DNA of 64,000 nucleotides from JAWMQL01 sp033283165 (GTDB taxonomy: Bacteria > Pseudomonadota > Gammaproteobacteria > Pseudomonadales > Halieaceae). The position numbers and the translations under genes are program-made. Position 1 is the first letter of the stretch. Each line of letters starts with the position of its first letter. The notes beneath the pieces were generated by a model. It did no database searches. It worked only from the letters and a program-made list of their open reading frames with translations, and had not been told where the DNA came from. Below, piece after piece: positions 43,558 to 53,288 of the stretch. The stretch is from NCBI GenBank assembly GCA_033283165.1, contig JAWMQL010000001.1, positions 868,001 to 932,000 on the forward strand, given 5' to 3'.

Positions 43558-45900
43558 CTACTTGATGGTCTGATCCCAGGATTCCTTCTCATAGCGCCGC
43601 ATCGGATTGGGATCCTCGCTCTCCTTGAACAACTGGAAGCGGGTCGGCTCAACCCGGCGCGGCCAGGCGTTGTCGGCCCGGTTGGCGTCCGGCGTGGAGC
43701 GATAGGGATCCAGTTCTATGCTGCTTATCTCCCGCTCGGTCACGAACAGCCGTGTGACCTGCTCGGCATTGCGGCGCCAGATCTCAGCCGGAATCTCCAG
43801 TTCTTCCACCTCGCCATCGTCGTAGGTAATGCGCAGGGGCAGGGGCGTTACCAGGCCTCCGATATTCCTGAAGGTGACCGCATAGAAGTTCTGGTCTGTG
43901 TCCAGCAGCGCCAGTTCCCGGTCGGTCAGGGCTTTCTTGACCTTTTCGTACTGGGCATAGTCCCAGGGCGTCACCGCGTACTCATCCAGTTCATTGTAAA
44001 AATCCTCGAGCTCGGGATAGCGTTCCACCAGTTTCTCGACGCCCTCGTCGCGCTGTTCGGTCAGGGTGGGTTCGCGTAGCTCATCCCGGGCCTTCTGCCA
44101 TGCTTTCTCGACCTCCGGGTTTCGGCTGTCTACCTGGTACAGGGCGATATCGCTGATGGCCACGTCAACGTATTCGGTGCCGTAGAACCAGCCGCGCCAG
44201 AACCAGTCCAGGTCTACCGCCGAGGCGTCCTCCATGGTACGGAAGAAGTCTGCCGGCGTGGGGCGCTTGAAACGCCATCGCCGGGCAAACTCGCGGAACG
44301 CAAAGTCAAACAACTCCCGGCCCATGATGCTTTCCCGCAGGATGTTGAACGCCGTGGCCGGCTTGCCGTAGGCATTGTTCCCGAACTGCAAGAGGCTTTC
44401 CGAATTGGTCATGATCGGTACCTGCTCGGCACTGGTCATGTAAGGCACGATCTTTTCCGGCGGGCCACGGCGGGAGGGGTATTCCTCCTCCCAGGATTGT
44501 TCGGCCAGGAATTGCAGGAAGGTATTCATGCCCTCATCCATCCAGGTCCACTGCCGCTCGTCGGAATTCACCACCATGGGGAAGTAGTTGTGACCGATCT
44601 CATGGATGACGACTGATATCAGACCATACTTGCTGCGCTCCCAGGTCTTGTCATAGTCCTTCTGCCTGTCATCCCAGTAGGTCTGGTCCTCGGGATAGGG
44701 GCGGGGCGCATTGAAGCTGATCATCGGGTATTCCATACCGCCGACCGGACCGTTGACCGAGATGGCGACCGGGTAGGGATACTGGAAGGTGTAGCGGTTG
44801 TAGCTGTCGATGGTGTGAATAACCGCCGGCGTGGAGTACTGGCTCCACAGGGGCTCGGCCTCGTTGGGATAGAAACTCATGGCGAGCACCGTGGCGTCAC
44901 CGTTGGCGGCGTTACGGGCATCCCAGATGAATTTGCGCGAGGAGGCCCAGGCAAAATCGCGCACCTGTTCGGCCCGGAATCTCCAGGTCTTGGTGACCTG
45001 GGTGCGGCTGCCCTGGGCGCGTTTGGCCTCCTCTGGGGTCACGATGAACATCTGCTCGTCGCTGGAACGCACCGCCTCGAGCCGTTTCTGCTGCTTGCGG
45101 CTCAGCACCTCGTCCTCATTCTGCAGCACACCAGTCGCGGCCACCACGTGATCTGCAGGTGCGGTTATGCTGACCTCAAAGTCACCCAACTCCAGGGTGA
45201 ATTCGCCGTTGCCGAGGAATTGTTTGTTCTGCCAGCCCTGGTAGTCGGTGTAGGCGGCCACGCGCGGGTACCATTGGGCCACTTCATAGATATAGTTGCC
45301 GTCCTCCTCAAAATACTCGTAGCCCCCGCGGGCGAAAACGACCTTGGCATCCACGATGTTGTAGGCCCAGGCCAGTTGCACCTGCGTCTGCTCACCGGGG
45401 GCCAGCGGGGTGGCCAGATCTACTCGCATCATGGTCTTGTTGATGACGTGCGGCAGGGCCTTGCCCTCACCGTCCTGGACGTACCGGATATTGAAACCGC
45501 CCTTGAAGTCCCGCCGCATGAGCAGGCTGGCCATGCTGGAGTAGGGAAACTTGTCGAAAGCCGGGGCGGTCTGGGTCAGCACGTCGTCGGAATCCGGCTT
45601 CAGCCGGTTCTGTTCCAGTTGCAGCCAGATATAGGGCAGCGGGTGAGGACTCTGGTTGTGGTAGGTGATGGTTTCCCGCCCCTCGATCCGCTGGCGCTCG
45701 TCGTCCAGACTGACCTCGATCTGGTAGTCAGCGCGCTGTTGCCAGTATGCGGGCCCGGGCGCGCCGGAGGCCAAGCGGGTCTCGGTGGGCGTATCCAGCA
45801 GTGGCCCCAGTTGGGCAAACTTTTCCGCTGCGCTAACTGCGGCCTGGCTCGCGATACTTGACGTGAGCATCATCAGAAACACAAAAATTTTATTTTTCAT
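43558..45900 (-). CDS. Secreted M1 family metallopeptidase
   Basis: 780 aa with a signal peptide (MKNKIFVFLMMLTSSIASQA). The zinc site HEIGH (433-437) and Glu456 in WMDEGMN match the M1 spacing HExxH-x18-E. The usual aminopeptidase GAMEN motif is replaced by VGGMEYPM, as in the large-secreted M1 subgroup. The N-terminal beta-sandwich includes TYHNQSPHPLPYIWLQLEQN. It likely trims peptides in the periplasm or at the cell surface. The DUF6702 gene follows 6 bp downstream. Confidence 0.92.
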   Translation of the reverse strand: MKNKIFVFLMMLTSSIASQAAVSAAEKFAQLGPLLDTPTETRLASGAPGPAYWQQRADYQIEVSLDDERQRIEGRETITYHNQSPHPLPYIWLQLEQNRLKPDSDDVLTQTAPAFDKFPYSSMASLLMRRDFKGGFNIRYVQDGEGKALPHVINKTMMRVDLATPLAPGEQTQVQLAWAYNIVDAKVVFARGGYEYFEEDGNYIYEVAQWYPRVAAYTDYQGWQNKQFLGNGEFTLELGDFEVSITAPADHVVAATGVLQNEDEVLSRKQQKRLEAVRSSDEQMFIVTPEEAKRAQGSRTQVTKTWRFRAEQVRDFAWASSRKFIWDARNAANGDATVLAMSFYPNEAEPLWSQYSTPAVIHTIDSYNRYTFQYPYPVAISVNGPVGGMEYPMISFNAPRPYPEDQTYWDDRQKDYDKTWERSKYGLISVVIHEIGHNYFPMVVNSDERQWTWMDEGMNTFLQFLAEQSWEEEYPSRRGPPEKIVPYMTSAEQVPIMTNSESLLQFGNNAYGKPATAFNILRESIMGRELFDFAFREFARRWRFKRPTPADFFRTMEDASAVDLDWFWRGWFYGTEYVDVAISDIALYQVDSRNPEVEKAWQKARDELREPTLTEQRDEGVEKLVERYPELEDFYNELDEYAVTPWDYAQYEKVKKALTDRELALLDTDQNFYAVTFRNIGGLVTPLPLRITYDDGEVEELEIPAEIWRRNAEQVTRLFVTEREISSIELDPYRSTPDANRADNAWPRRVEPTRFQLFKESEDPNPMRRYEKESWDQTIK

Positions 45901-46080
45901 ATGGTTATATATTCTTTTGAAGGTACATTCTAGAATTGCCCCAATGGTTTTTCACGCACACCCCTACCTGACACAAGCACGCCCAGATGTGAGACGAACA
46001 ACCACGCCCATACCTCAAGTCCTAAGCAGACTAGCCCATTCCGACTAAGCTTGTAAAAAAACAAAACAGGATTTTGGAAA

Positions 46081-47127
46081 ATGGCCAACATTGTGATCTG
46101 CGCGGACGGCACCTGGAATCGACCGGAGGAAGACCTGGAAAAGGACCATCCGACCAACGTGTTGACCCTGGCGCGGGCGATCCAGCCGCGCTATCCCGGG
46201 GGCAAGCAGCACGTCTTTTACGACTGGGGCATAGGGTCTTACTACAACAGGCTGGCCGGCGGCATTACCGGACAGGGCATACACAAGAACATCCTCGATT
46301 GCTATCGCTACATCGTGCAGAACTACGCCCCCGGCGACTGCCTGTACCTGTTCGGTTTCAGCCGCGGCGCCTACACGGTGCGGGCGCTGTCCGGCCTGAT
46401 CTATAACTGCGGTATCGTCACACGCCCCGATGCGCGGCTGATCGAGCAGGCGTGGCGCATTTACAAGAGTCCCGGCGACAGGAATCACCCGAAGGGCAGG
46501 GATGCACGCCAGTTTCGCCGGGATCACAGTCACCGCAGCCGCCGGATCAGGTTCGTCGGGGTCTGGGATACGGTGGGCGCTTTGGGCATACCTTTCAGCG
46601 TCCTGGGGCTGCTCGATCCTCACGACGAGTTTTATGACACCAAAATGGGGCCGAACATCGACTACGCCCGGCATGCGCTGGCCATCGATGAACTGCGCAA
46701 GGATTTTGAGCCCACGCTCTGGACCCCCAATCGGGGGGTCGACCTCGAGCAGGTCTGGTTCGCCGGGGTCCATGCGGACATTGGTGGGTCCTACGGTCCC
46801 GACCCGGATACAGGCAACCGGGTATCCGACCTGACCCTGCGCTGGATGCTGGACGAGGCCGGGCAACGCGGCCTGCGACTGGAGCCCCATATCCGTGAGG
46901 GGCTGAGCGACGGCCTTGACGCCAGCCTGAACAAGTCCCGCAACCATATTTATCGGGTCCGCAAGATATTGCGCCGCGAGTTGGTCGTCAGGGATAGACC
47001 GACCCGCATTCACGCCAGCGTGCGCCGTCGCTATGAGGCCGACCCCTCCTACCGTCCACCCCGGTTGCGGGCGCTGGTCGAGGCCCGTGGCTGGGACAGC
47101 CTTGACCTCAGCAACTGGCCCGAATGA
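46081..47127 (+). CDS. DUF2235 alpha/beta hydrolase
   Basis: 348 aa, no signal peptide. It begins MANIVICADGTWNRPEED, the DUF2235 signature. The nucleophile elbow is GFSRGAYTVRALSG with the serine of GFSRG, and GVWDTVGALGIP probably carries the acid. Related domains occur in Tle1-type phospholipase effectors of type VI secretion, but no VgrG, PAAR or immunity gene is next to it. The downstream OMPLA-like gene starts 70 bp after its stop. It may be a cytoplasmic lipase or esterase. Confidence 0.87.
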   Translation: MANIVICADGTWNRPEEDLEKDHPTNVLTLARAIQPRYPGGKQHVFYDWGIGSYYNRLAGGITGQGIHKNILDCYRYIVQNYAPGDCLYLFGFSRGAYTVRALSGLIYNCGIVTRPDARLIEQAWRIYKSPGDRNHPKGRDARQFRRDHSHRSRRIRFVGVWDTVGALGIPFSVLGLLDPHDEFYDTKMGPNIDYARHALAIDELRKDFEPTLWTPNRGVDLEQVWFAGVHADIGGSYGPDPDTGNRVSDLTLRWMLDEAGQRGLRLEPHIREGLSDGLDASLNKSRNHIYRVRKILRRELVVRDRPTRIHASVRRRYEADPSYRPPRLRALVEARGWDSLDLSNWPE

Positions 47128-47197
47128 CGACCTCGCCCTACACTCCCGGTGGAGTGCGAAAGCGATTTACACGTCTAACAGCGGGGTACCTGCCACC

Positions 47198-48376
47198 ATG
47201 TTTCGCCTTAGCCTGTTGCTGGCCGGGTCCATTTTTCTGACCCCGGTCCTTGCCGCCCCGCCGGACGTCCCGGTTCTGCCCCCGGCCTACTTCGACTGCT
47301 TCACAATCAGCCGCGATATCGAGCGCCTGAAGTGTTACGACCGGCTCGCCGGCAGCGAGGGCCCGGCCGCACTGGCACAGGTCCCTGAAGATCGGCGCGA
47401 TTCCATACGCGACCGGCAGCGGCGCATGGCGGAACTGGAAAGTCGCGATCGCGCCGAGCAGCGCGGTGCACTGGTGGCTGATGACCCGAACTATTTTGTC
47501 TACGCGATTCCTGTCGACGACAAGCTGGGAGACGAGCAGCACGCCGAGTTCTACCTGTCTATCAAGTACACCCTGGGCGAACTGGCCCTGGAACGCTGGC
47601 AGGAACGACTGGAGACTCGGGACAGGATCTGGAGTGACGGCCTCAGCGAACTGGTACCGGACCGGCTCAACCTGCACTACAACGGCCTGTACGACTTCTA
47701 CCTGATCGACAGCGACCGCTACACCTCGGCACCGGTCATTTCGCGGCGGCAGAACCCGGGTATCACTTTCGAATGGGACTATTCCAGTGGCCGCAACACC
47801 GTGCGTGCGGGCTGGTTCCACGAATCGAACGGCCAGCAACTGGAACAGGGCCAGGCCGCGGACTTTTTCGAGTCCCGTGACCTGTTCGGGGAGGACTATG
47901 CCCTCGCCAAGGTGAGTCGCGGCTGGGACTACCTCCTGCTGCGCTGGGAGCGCTCCGAGTCCAATTACTCGGAACTACTGCCCGTGGGACCTGAGGAGGA
48001 CGACAAGTGGCTGCGTTACAACGTGGAGTACCGTGGATTTTGTAACTGCCAGGCATTCGGTTTCGTGGACGGTCGCGAGGACCGCATCTGGTGGGAGCCC
48101 GGCAACGGCGCCGATATCGGCGACTACGACGGTCTGCGCGGCATGATAGAAACCGGCTGGCACTCCGAGGAGTCGCAGTTTTCAATGGACGCCCGGCTCG
48201 AGCTGAAAACCAATACCGGCGGCAGCTTCGCACAGCACTGGGGCGGCAAACTGACACTGGGAGCCAACTTCCGCAACCTGCGGGGGACCCTGTTTTACTT
48301 CGACGGCTATGGCCGGGAGCCCTCGACCTATCACCTGCGCACCCGGTACATGGGCCTCGGTATCGAGTTGCACTGA
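47198..48376 (+). CDS. OMPLA-like outer-membrane phospholipase A with Asn-to-Asp active-site change
   Basis: 392 aa from the ATG at 47198, with a signal peptide ending at PVLAAPP. Residues 31-51 (YFDCFTISRDIERLKCYDRLA) are the Cys-pair segment seen ahead of the barrel in several PldA-type proteins. The catalytic His208 and Ser210 lie in FHESNGQ, as in E. coli PldA NHQSNGR. The third residue, Asn156 in E. coli (SRSWNR), aligns with Asp244 here (SRGWDY). The rest forms amphipathic strands ending in YMGLGIELH. It should be a barrel phospholipase, but activity with Asp is uncertain. Confidence 0.82.
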   Translation: MFRLSLLLAGSIFLTPVLAAPPDVPVLPPAYFDCFTISRDIERLKCYDRLAGSEGPAALAQVPEDRRDSIRDRQRRMAELESRDRAEQRGALVADDPNYFVYAIPVDDKLGDEQHAEFYLSIKYTLGELALERWQERLETRDRIWSDGLSELVPDRLNLHYNGLYDFYLIDSDRYTSAPVISRRQNPGITFEWDYSSGRNTVRAGWFHESNGQQLEQGQAADFFESRDLFGEDYALAKVSRGWDYLLLRWERSESNYSELLPVGPEEDDKWLRYNVEYRGFCNCQAFGFVDGREDRIWWEPGNGADIGDYDGLRGMIETGWHSEESQFSMDARLELKTNTGGSFAQHWGGKLTLGANFRNLRGTLFYFDGYGREPSTYHLRTRYMGLGIELH

Positions 48377-49585
48377 TTACAGGGCGGCCCCGATCGCGCG
48401 AAACAGGGCGATGGATTCCAGTTCACGGTAAGAACTCTCATCGTTGCTGGAGCCATAATCGCTGCTGGCGGACAACTTGACGACGACCAGCCCGAGTGTG
48501 GTATCGACATAGATAAACTGGTTGTAGACCCCGATGGCGCTGAATTCGCCGTCATCGCCCCCGGGGGGTAACCACCACTGCAGGCCATAACCCCAGCTTT
48601 CGGGTCCTTCTCGACCGGGCAACAAGTGAGGCGCGGTGGCACTGGTCGACGCGACGACCCAGTCCTCGGGCACCAGCTGCTTCCCCTGCCAGTTGCCGCG
48701 CAAGCGGTACAGTTCTCCGAGCTTGGCGTAATCGCGGGCGGTGGCGTTCAGCCCCATGAAAGCCAGCTCCATACCCTCGCTGTCCTGTACCCAGTAGGCC
48801 CGGTATTCGGCTCCCAGCGGATGCCACAGCTTGTCCTGCATGTAATCGGCGATCGAGCGCCCCGTGGCGCGCACCAGCAACATGCCCAGCGCCTGCGTAT
48901 CCATCGAATTGTAGTGAAGCACCGTGCCCGGCTCGCGTTCGCGACGCAGGGTGGTAACGAAGTCGTCCATGGAACCACCTAGGACCAGGACCCGTCCCTG
49001 GCGCATGATGTCGGACTCAGGATCCGAGTAATCCTCATTCCAGCGGGTTCCGGAAGACATCTGCAGGATGTCGCGGATGGGAACCGCATCGTAGGACGAG
49101 CCCAGTAATTCCGGCACGTAATCGGTAACGGGGTCGTCGATGCTGGCGATAGAACCCTCGGCAACTGCGATTCCCACCAGTGCAGAGACAAAACTCTTGG
49201 CCACGGACATGGATAACCAGTTGACGTCAGGACCACCGCTCAGCCAATAATTTTCGTAACGGATTTTCCCGTTCTCCAGCACCAGCAGGGCAACCGTGTC
49301 GGTTTCCCGCAAAAAGCTGTCTACAGCGCGGGATTCGCCGCGCCAGAAGTAACGGTCCGGCAACGCCATGGCCGCCCCGGCAGGGAACACAAACGGCTCG
49401 GGGGAGGGTGACATCTCGACAGAGTCAAACACTTCCTCCAGGCGATTCAGTCGCTCGTACTGCTCCTCACCGCTGAAGACCGTAGAGAAAAAAGCGTAGC
49501 GCCCGCGCACTTCGGCGGTCGCCAGCCACAGTGAACCGCCGATAAGAAAGAGGCCAAAGATGGCCAACAGGGCATAGCGCCACAT
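48377..49585 (-). CDS. Beta-lactamase-fold serine hydrolase
   Basis: 402 aa with an N-terminal membrane anchor (about 3-24), so probably periplasmic. The SxxK pair is Ser127-Val-Ala-Lys130 (NWLSMSVAKSF) and the Tyr motif is HYNSMDTQALG around Tyr225. This is the class C/6-aminohexanoate-dimer hydrolase subgroup, which often hydrolyses esters or amides and not beta-lactams. It ends 1 bp after the convergent OMPLA-like gene. Its ATG overlaps the stop of the upstream LLM gene (TGATG), so the two are coupled. Confidence 0.88.
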   Translation of the reverse strand: MWRYALLAIFGLFLIGGSLWLATAEVRGRYAFFSTVFSGEEQYERLNRLEEVFDSVEMSPSPEPFVFPAGAAMALPDRYFWRGESRAVDSFLRETDTVALLVLENGKIRYENYWLSGGPDVNWLSMSVAKSFVSALVGIAVAEGSIASIDDPVTDYVPELLGSSYDAVPIRDILQMSSGTRWNEDYSDPESDIMRQGRVLVLGGSMDDFVTTLRREREPGTVLHYNSMDTQALGMLLVRATGRSIADYMQDKLWHPLGAEYRAYWVQDSEGMELAFMGLNATARDYAKLGELYRLRGNWQGKQLVPEDWVVASTSATAPHLLPGREGPESWGYGLQWWLPPGGDDGEFSAIGVYNQFIYVDTTLGLVVVKLSASSDYGSSNDESSYRELESIALFRAIGAAL

Positions 49586-50604
49586 CAGGCAGGCCTGAGG
49601 ATGGCCATCTGTCGCTCCAGGGTTTCCGGGCCGAAGCCCGCGTCAATGGCACAGCGGTCGATCAGGCCACCGAAGCGTTCAGCGATCTGCTGTGCGGCCT
49701 CCACGGGTGTGCCCACCGCGGCGAAAGCCCGCAGCATTTCGTCCGGAATCTCGCCGGGAAGCCTGTCCCAGTGCCCCTCCTTGGTCATACGGTTCAGGCG
49801 CGGCTGCAGGTCACCCCAGCCATGGGTGTCCAGCACGCCCTTGTACGCCGGGGTGGAACCATAGAAACCGAGACGGTAGCGGATACCGTTTTTAGCCTCC
49901 TCCAGTTGTTCTTCAGTTTCTCCTGCTGCGACGAATACCGGGAACTGGATTTCAAAGTCGTCGAAGCTGCGCCCGTATTTGGCCAGCTTACTTTCCAGGG
50001 CCGGCAGCATGACCTGCTTGAAGTGCTGCTCACTGCAGAATGAGTGCACGATGATGCCATCCGCTACCGCACAGGCAGTCTCCATCATCAGCGGCCCGAC
50101 CGCAGCCATCAGCACTTTGGGCCGACCGAATTCCGTGTTGGTGGGGGTGAATTCCGGGGTCATCAGACGGTGCTGATAGAAGTCACCGCTGTAGTCGAGA
50201 GGCTCGCCCTGGTACCAGCAGTTCCATATCGCCTGCAGCGCCTCGATGTATTCGCGCATCTGTTTCGCGGGACCGTGCCAGGGCATGCTGAATCGGCGGG
50301 TAATATGGGGCTTGATCTGGGAACCCAGTCCCAGCACGAAACGCCCCCGTGAATAGGCGTTAAGGTCGTGGCCGATATTGGCCATGTTCATGGGATTACG
50401 GGCCAGGGCCACAGCGATGGACGTGCGCAGCTGGATGCGGCTGGTATGGTGAGCCGCCAATGCCAGGGGCATAAACGGCTCGTGGGCGATCTCGGCAACC
50501 AGCAGTCCGTCGTAGCCCAACTCCTCCAACTCCTGCGCTTTTTTCACCAGCTTGCCGGTGTCGTGGAATTCCTGATTGAAACCGAATCCGCCGTCTACTT
50601 TCAT
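49585..50604 (-). CDS. LLM-class (luciferase-like) flavin/F420 oxidoreductase
   Basis: 339 aa from the ATG at 50604 (ACAGGCAG upstream). Bacterial luciferase-like TIM barrel: MKVDGGFGFNQEFHDTGKLVKKAQELEELGYDGLLVAEIAHEPF, SIAVALARNPMNMANIGHDL, and GRFVLGLGSQIKPHITRRF. It resembles the subgroup usually annotated as F420-dependent, but FMN use cannot be excluded. The TonB receptor ends 17 bp upstream and the serine hydrolase is coupled downstream, so the three form one operon, possibly for uptake and breakdown of an organic substrate. Confidence 0.87.
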   Translation of the reverse strand: MKVDGGFGFNQEFHDTGKLVKKAQELEELGYDGLLVAEIAHEPFMPLALAAHHTSRIQLRTSIAVALARNPMNMANIGHDLNAYSRGRFVLGLGSQIKPHITRRFSMPWHGPAKQMREYIEALQAIWNCWYQGEPLDYSGDFYQHRLMTPEFTPTNTEFGRPKVLMAAVGPLMMETACAVADGIIVHSFCSEQHFKQVMLPALESKLAKYGRSFDDFEIQFPVFVAAGETEEQLEEAKNGIRYRLGFYGSTPAYKGVLDTHGWGDLQPRLNRMTKEGHWDRLPGEIPDEMLRAFAAVGTPVEAAQQIAERFGGLIDRCAIDAGFGPETLERQMAILRPA

Positions 50605-50621
50605 CTGCCTGTGTCCTGTTC

Positions 50622-53093
50622 TCAAAAAGAATAGCGGAGGTCTACGCCCCAGGTAAGTTCGTCCTCCGGGGTGGTGAGAAAGGCGCCGAGGGCATCGTCG
50701 CCCGCGACAAAACCGCCCGGATTGGAGGCATACTCCTTGTCCAGCAGATTATTACCCCACAGGGCGACCTCGATATTTTCGTCCGAGTTGGTCCAGGCGA
50801 GCCGCGCATTGAGCAGTTTCTTGTCCTGGAAATACCATTTCCCCGTTGCGAAGATGGCGGTGTTTTCGTCCGGGCCGGAATCCTCGGTATAGACGTAATT
50901 CATGTGCAGCAACAGGTAGCCGTAGGGGATTACCGGGGTCCAGTCCAGCTTCAGGGTATAAGCCGTGTCGGTGTCGCCGTCGATTTTTTCGCCGCCCACC
51001 AGGTCGCCATCGGCGTTGTAATACTGCTCCGAAACACTCTCGGTCTCGCGGTAGGTAGTCAAACCGCTCAGGCGCAAGGTATCGGTTACACTCCAGGTAA
51101 CGATCAATTCAATACCGTCAGTCTCCTCGTCACTGTTGATGACGCCGGGTGCCGAGGTGGGATCGTCCGGTCCATCCCGCTTGTCAACGGAAGTCTGTCT
51201 GCCATCGAGTTCGTGGTGAAACAGGGCGACCTCGGCGCGCAGTCGATCTTCAAAAAAGTCGCCCTTCAGACCCAGTTCATAGCTGGTCATCTCTTCGGGA
51301 TCGAAGGCGCCCGCCACGAACCCGGTAAAGCTCTGGCCATCGAAACCACCGGATTTATAGCCGGTGGCGTAGGAGAGATAGGTCATCGCATAGTCGGTGA
51401 ACTGCCAATCGAGCACCAGGCGGCCGGTGGTCTTGTTCCAGTCGTCCTTGGTGGTGAATTTATTTAACCACTGCGACTCGGGGGCGCCTGTCTGCGCGGG
51501 GATGTAGGCGACACGGGCCGGCTCAAGAGGCCAGTCGACCTCCAGAGGGAAGGTCTGCCATGAATACTCTTTCTCGTCGTAGCTGTAGCGCAGCCCCGCT
51601 GCGACCCGGATGGTATCGGTCAGTTGGTAAGTGCCGTCTATGAACACGCCCCAGTTCACGAAATCGCCACTGTTGTCCATGGTCTCGTTGTAATAGACCC
51701 CCTCAAAACTCGGTGGCAGCACTCCCAAACCGGCCTCGTTGGAAAAGAACAGGTACAGGTCGTCGGGGGAATCGGCGAACAGATCCCAGATATGGGTGTC
51801 CTGGTCTGCCGGGATGCCGATTTCAGGGAGCAGCAGCACGCTCACGAACTGCATGTAGGAATCGGCCAGCAGACCGATATCGGTACGCTGGAACACGTCC
51901 TCCTGGCTGTAATTGGCCCCGGTGATCAAGTTTATGCGGTCGTTGATGTAGTTGAAGCGGAGCTCGCCGTAGAAAATGTCCGATTCCTCGATATTGTTGG
52001 TATCGAAGTAGCGGCGGGGCTCGGGCGTACCGTCCTCTTCCTGCAAGTTGGTCGTTTCCCAGTCACGATAGCTGACAATGCCGAACATCGACCACTGGTC
52101 GTTGAGCAACTGCTCCAGTTTCAGGGAGACACCGTACATCTCGCGGGTCTCCTCCTCGTTATTGCGCTGGGGGTTATAGCTTCGGTTAGCCCCGATCACG
52201 TCGTGTTGGTCCTTGCCGCGAAAGGGGTCGGCACTGCCCTGGAAGGCGTATTTACTGACCCCGATACCCGGGCGGGGCATCTCGTCGCGATCCTCGTAGT
52301 CCACGGCCAGCTGGATCTCAGTGCTGTCGCCGGGCGCCCACAGCATGACACCGCGGGCCGCCAGAAAGCCCTCGTCACGGAAATCATCGCCACCGGTCAC
52401 GCTTCGGGTAAAACCCTGTCGCTGATGGGAGAAAATGTTCCCCCGCAGCGCCACCGTGTCGCCGACCGGCACGTTCAGCATTCCCTCGACCCGCACCAGC
52501 TCCTGGTTGCCAACCCGGGCCTTCACAAAACCCTCGAAGTCCTGGTTGGGTTTATTCGGAACAATATTGATCACACCGGCGGTGGCATTACGCCCGAACA
52601 GGGTGCCCTGCGGACCCTTCAATACCTCCGTGCGGGCGATATCGGTAAAAGGAATCGAGGTCACCGCCCGCGGCATGTACGCGCCGTCATAGAAAGTGGC
52701 GACAGAAGGGTCCTGGCCGGAGCTGATGTTGGGGCTGCTGACCCCCCGCACCGTGATGCCCACCTGGGTGGACCCGCCCACATTGTCGCCAATCTCCACG
52801 CCAGGCATGAAGGAATCGATGTCCTGTATGCTGGCTGCCCCTGTGTTGACCATGTCCTGTGCGGTAAAGGCATTCACGGTCACCGGCACGGTCATGAAGT
52901 CCTCTTCGCGCTTCTGGGCGGTTACCACCACTTCTTCGAGCGCCAGGTTGTAGCCGCCCTTACGCGCTTCCGGTTCCTGGGCGTAAACGCCGGCACTGGC
53001 CGAAGCGGCCATCACGGCCAGCGCCATCCTGACGGCTACCCGGGACTTGCGGAGTGGGTGGATGTTATTGCGGGAATCAATTGGCTTTCTCAT
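50622..53093 (-). CDS. TonB-dependent outer-membrane receptor
   Basis: 823 aa. A signal peptide region ends near ASASAGVYAQEPE; the TonB box is LEEVVVTAQKRE. The plug domain has FMPGVEIGDNVGGSTQVGITVRGV and LKGPQGTLFGRNATAGVINI. The 22-strand barrel ends in the C-terminal WGVDLRYSF with terminal Phe for BAM insertion. This FecA/CirA-like subgroup in marine gammaproteobacteria often imports carbon substrates and not iron. Operon with the LLM oxidoreductase and serine hydrolase. The ligand is unknown. Confidence 0.93.
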   Translation of the reverse strand: MRKPIDSRNNIHPLRKSRVAVRMALAVMAASASAGVYAQEPEARKGGYNLALEEVVVTAQKREEDFMTVPVTVNAFTAQDMVNTGAASIQDIDSFMPGVEIGDNVGGSTQVGITVRGVSSPNISSGQDPSVATFYDGAYMPRAVTSIPFTDIARTEVLKGPQGTLFGRNATAGVINIVPNKPNQDFEGFVKARVGNQELVRVEGMLNVPVGDTVALRGNIFSHQRQGFTRSVTGGDDFRDEGFLAARGVMLWAPGDSTEIQLAVDYEDRDEMPRPGIGVSKYAFQGSADPFRGKDQHDVIGANRSYNPQRNNEEETREMYGVSLKLEQLLNDQWSMFGIVSYRDWETTNLQEEDGTPEPRRYFDTNNIEESDIFYGELRFNYINDRINLITGANYSQEDVFQRTDIGLLADSYMQFVSVLLLPEIGIPADQDTHIWDLFADSPDDLYLFFSNEAGLGVLPPSFEGVYYNETMDNSGDFVNWGVFIDGTYQLTDTIRVAAGLRYSYDEKEYSWQTFPLEVDWPLEPARVAYIPAQTGAPESQWLNKFTTKDDWNKTTGRLVLDWQFTDYAMTYLSYATGYKSGGFDGQSFTGFVAGAFDPEEMTSYELGLKGDFFEDRLRAEVALFHHELDGRQTSVDKRDGPDDPTSAPGVINSDEETDGIELIVTWSVTDTLRLSGLTTYRETESVSEQYYNADGDLVGGEKIDGDTDTAYTLKLDWTPVIPYGYLLLHMNYVYTEDSGPDENTAIFATGKWYFQDKKLLNARLAWTNSDENIEVALWGNNLLDKEYASNPGGFVAGDDALGAFLTTPEDELTWGVDLRYSF

Positions 53094-53288
53094 TTTGCGG
53101 AGCCCCCTGGTCGAGAAATGCGTGATGTTTTTTTGTTTTTTACTTCAGTGTTGTTATATCAGGCCCCGGCGGCGAGCAGCACCGCCGGAGTGATGGAAAA
53201 TTCTAACCCATCGGCCGCTGCAGAAATAGTCCGCCGGGAAATACCCGCTACTGTTTGGCTACCACAGTTAAACCGCCCCCGGAAGTGA
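53094..53288. other. 195-bp gap upstream of the TonB receptor
   Basis: CCGGCGG, a 9-base loop and CCGCCGG (53166-53188) form a 7-bp stem downstream of the beta-helix gene; no T-run follows. Next to it, towards the receptor, is an A-rich leader on the - strand and a GGGGGCTCC sequence just before the receptor ATG. No gene is convincing here. Confidence 0.4.

Noticed and set aside
46081..47127. Type VI secretion phospholipase effector (Tle1)
   Set aside because: Only the DUF2235 domain is shared; no VgrG, PAAR, Hcp or immunity gene is adjacent in the window.
48377..49585. Antibiotic-resistance beta-lactamase
   Set aside because: SxxK and Tyr motifs fit the esterase/6-aminohexanoate hydrolase subgroup, and an ampR-type regulator is absent.
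51624..53288. 554-aa open frame on the + strand opposite the TonB receptor
   Set aside because: Composition is that of an antisense frame, and the receptor on the other strand has plug, TonB box and terminal Phe.
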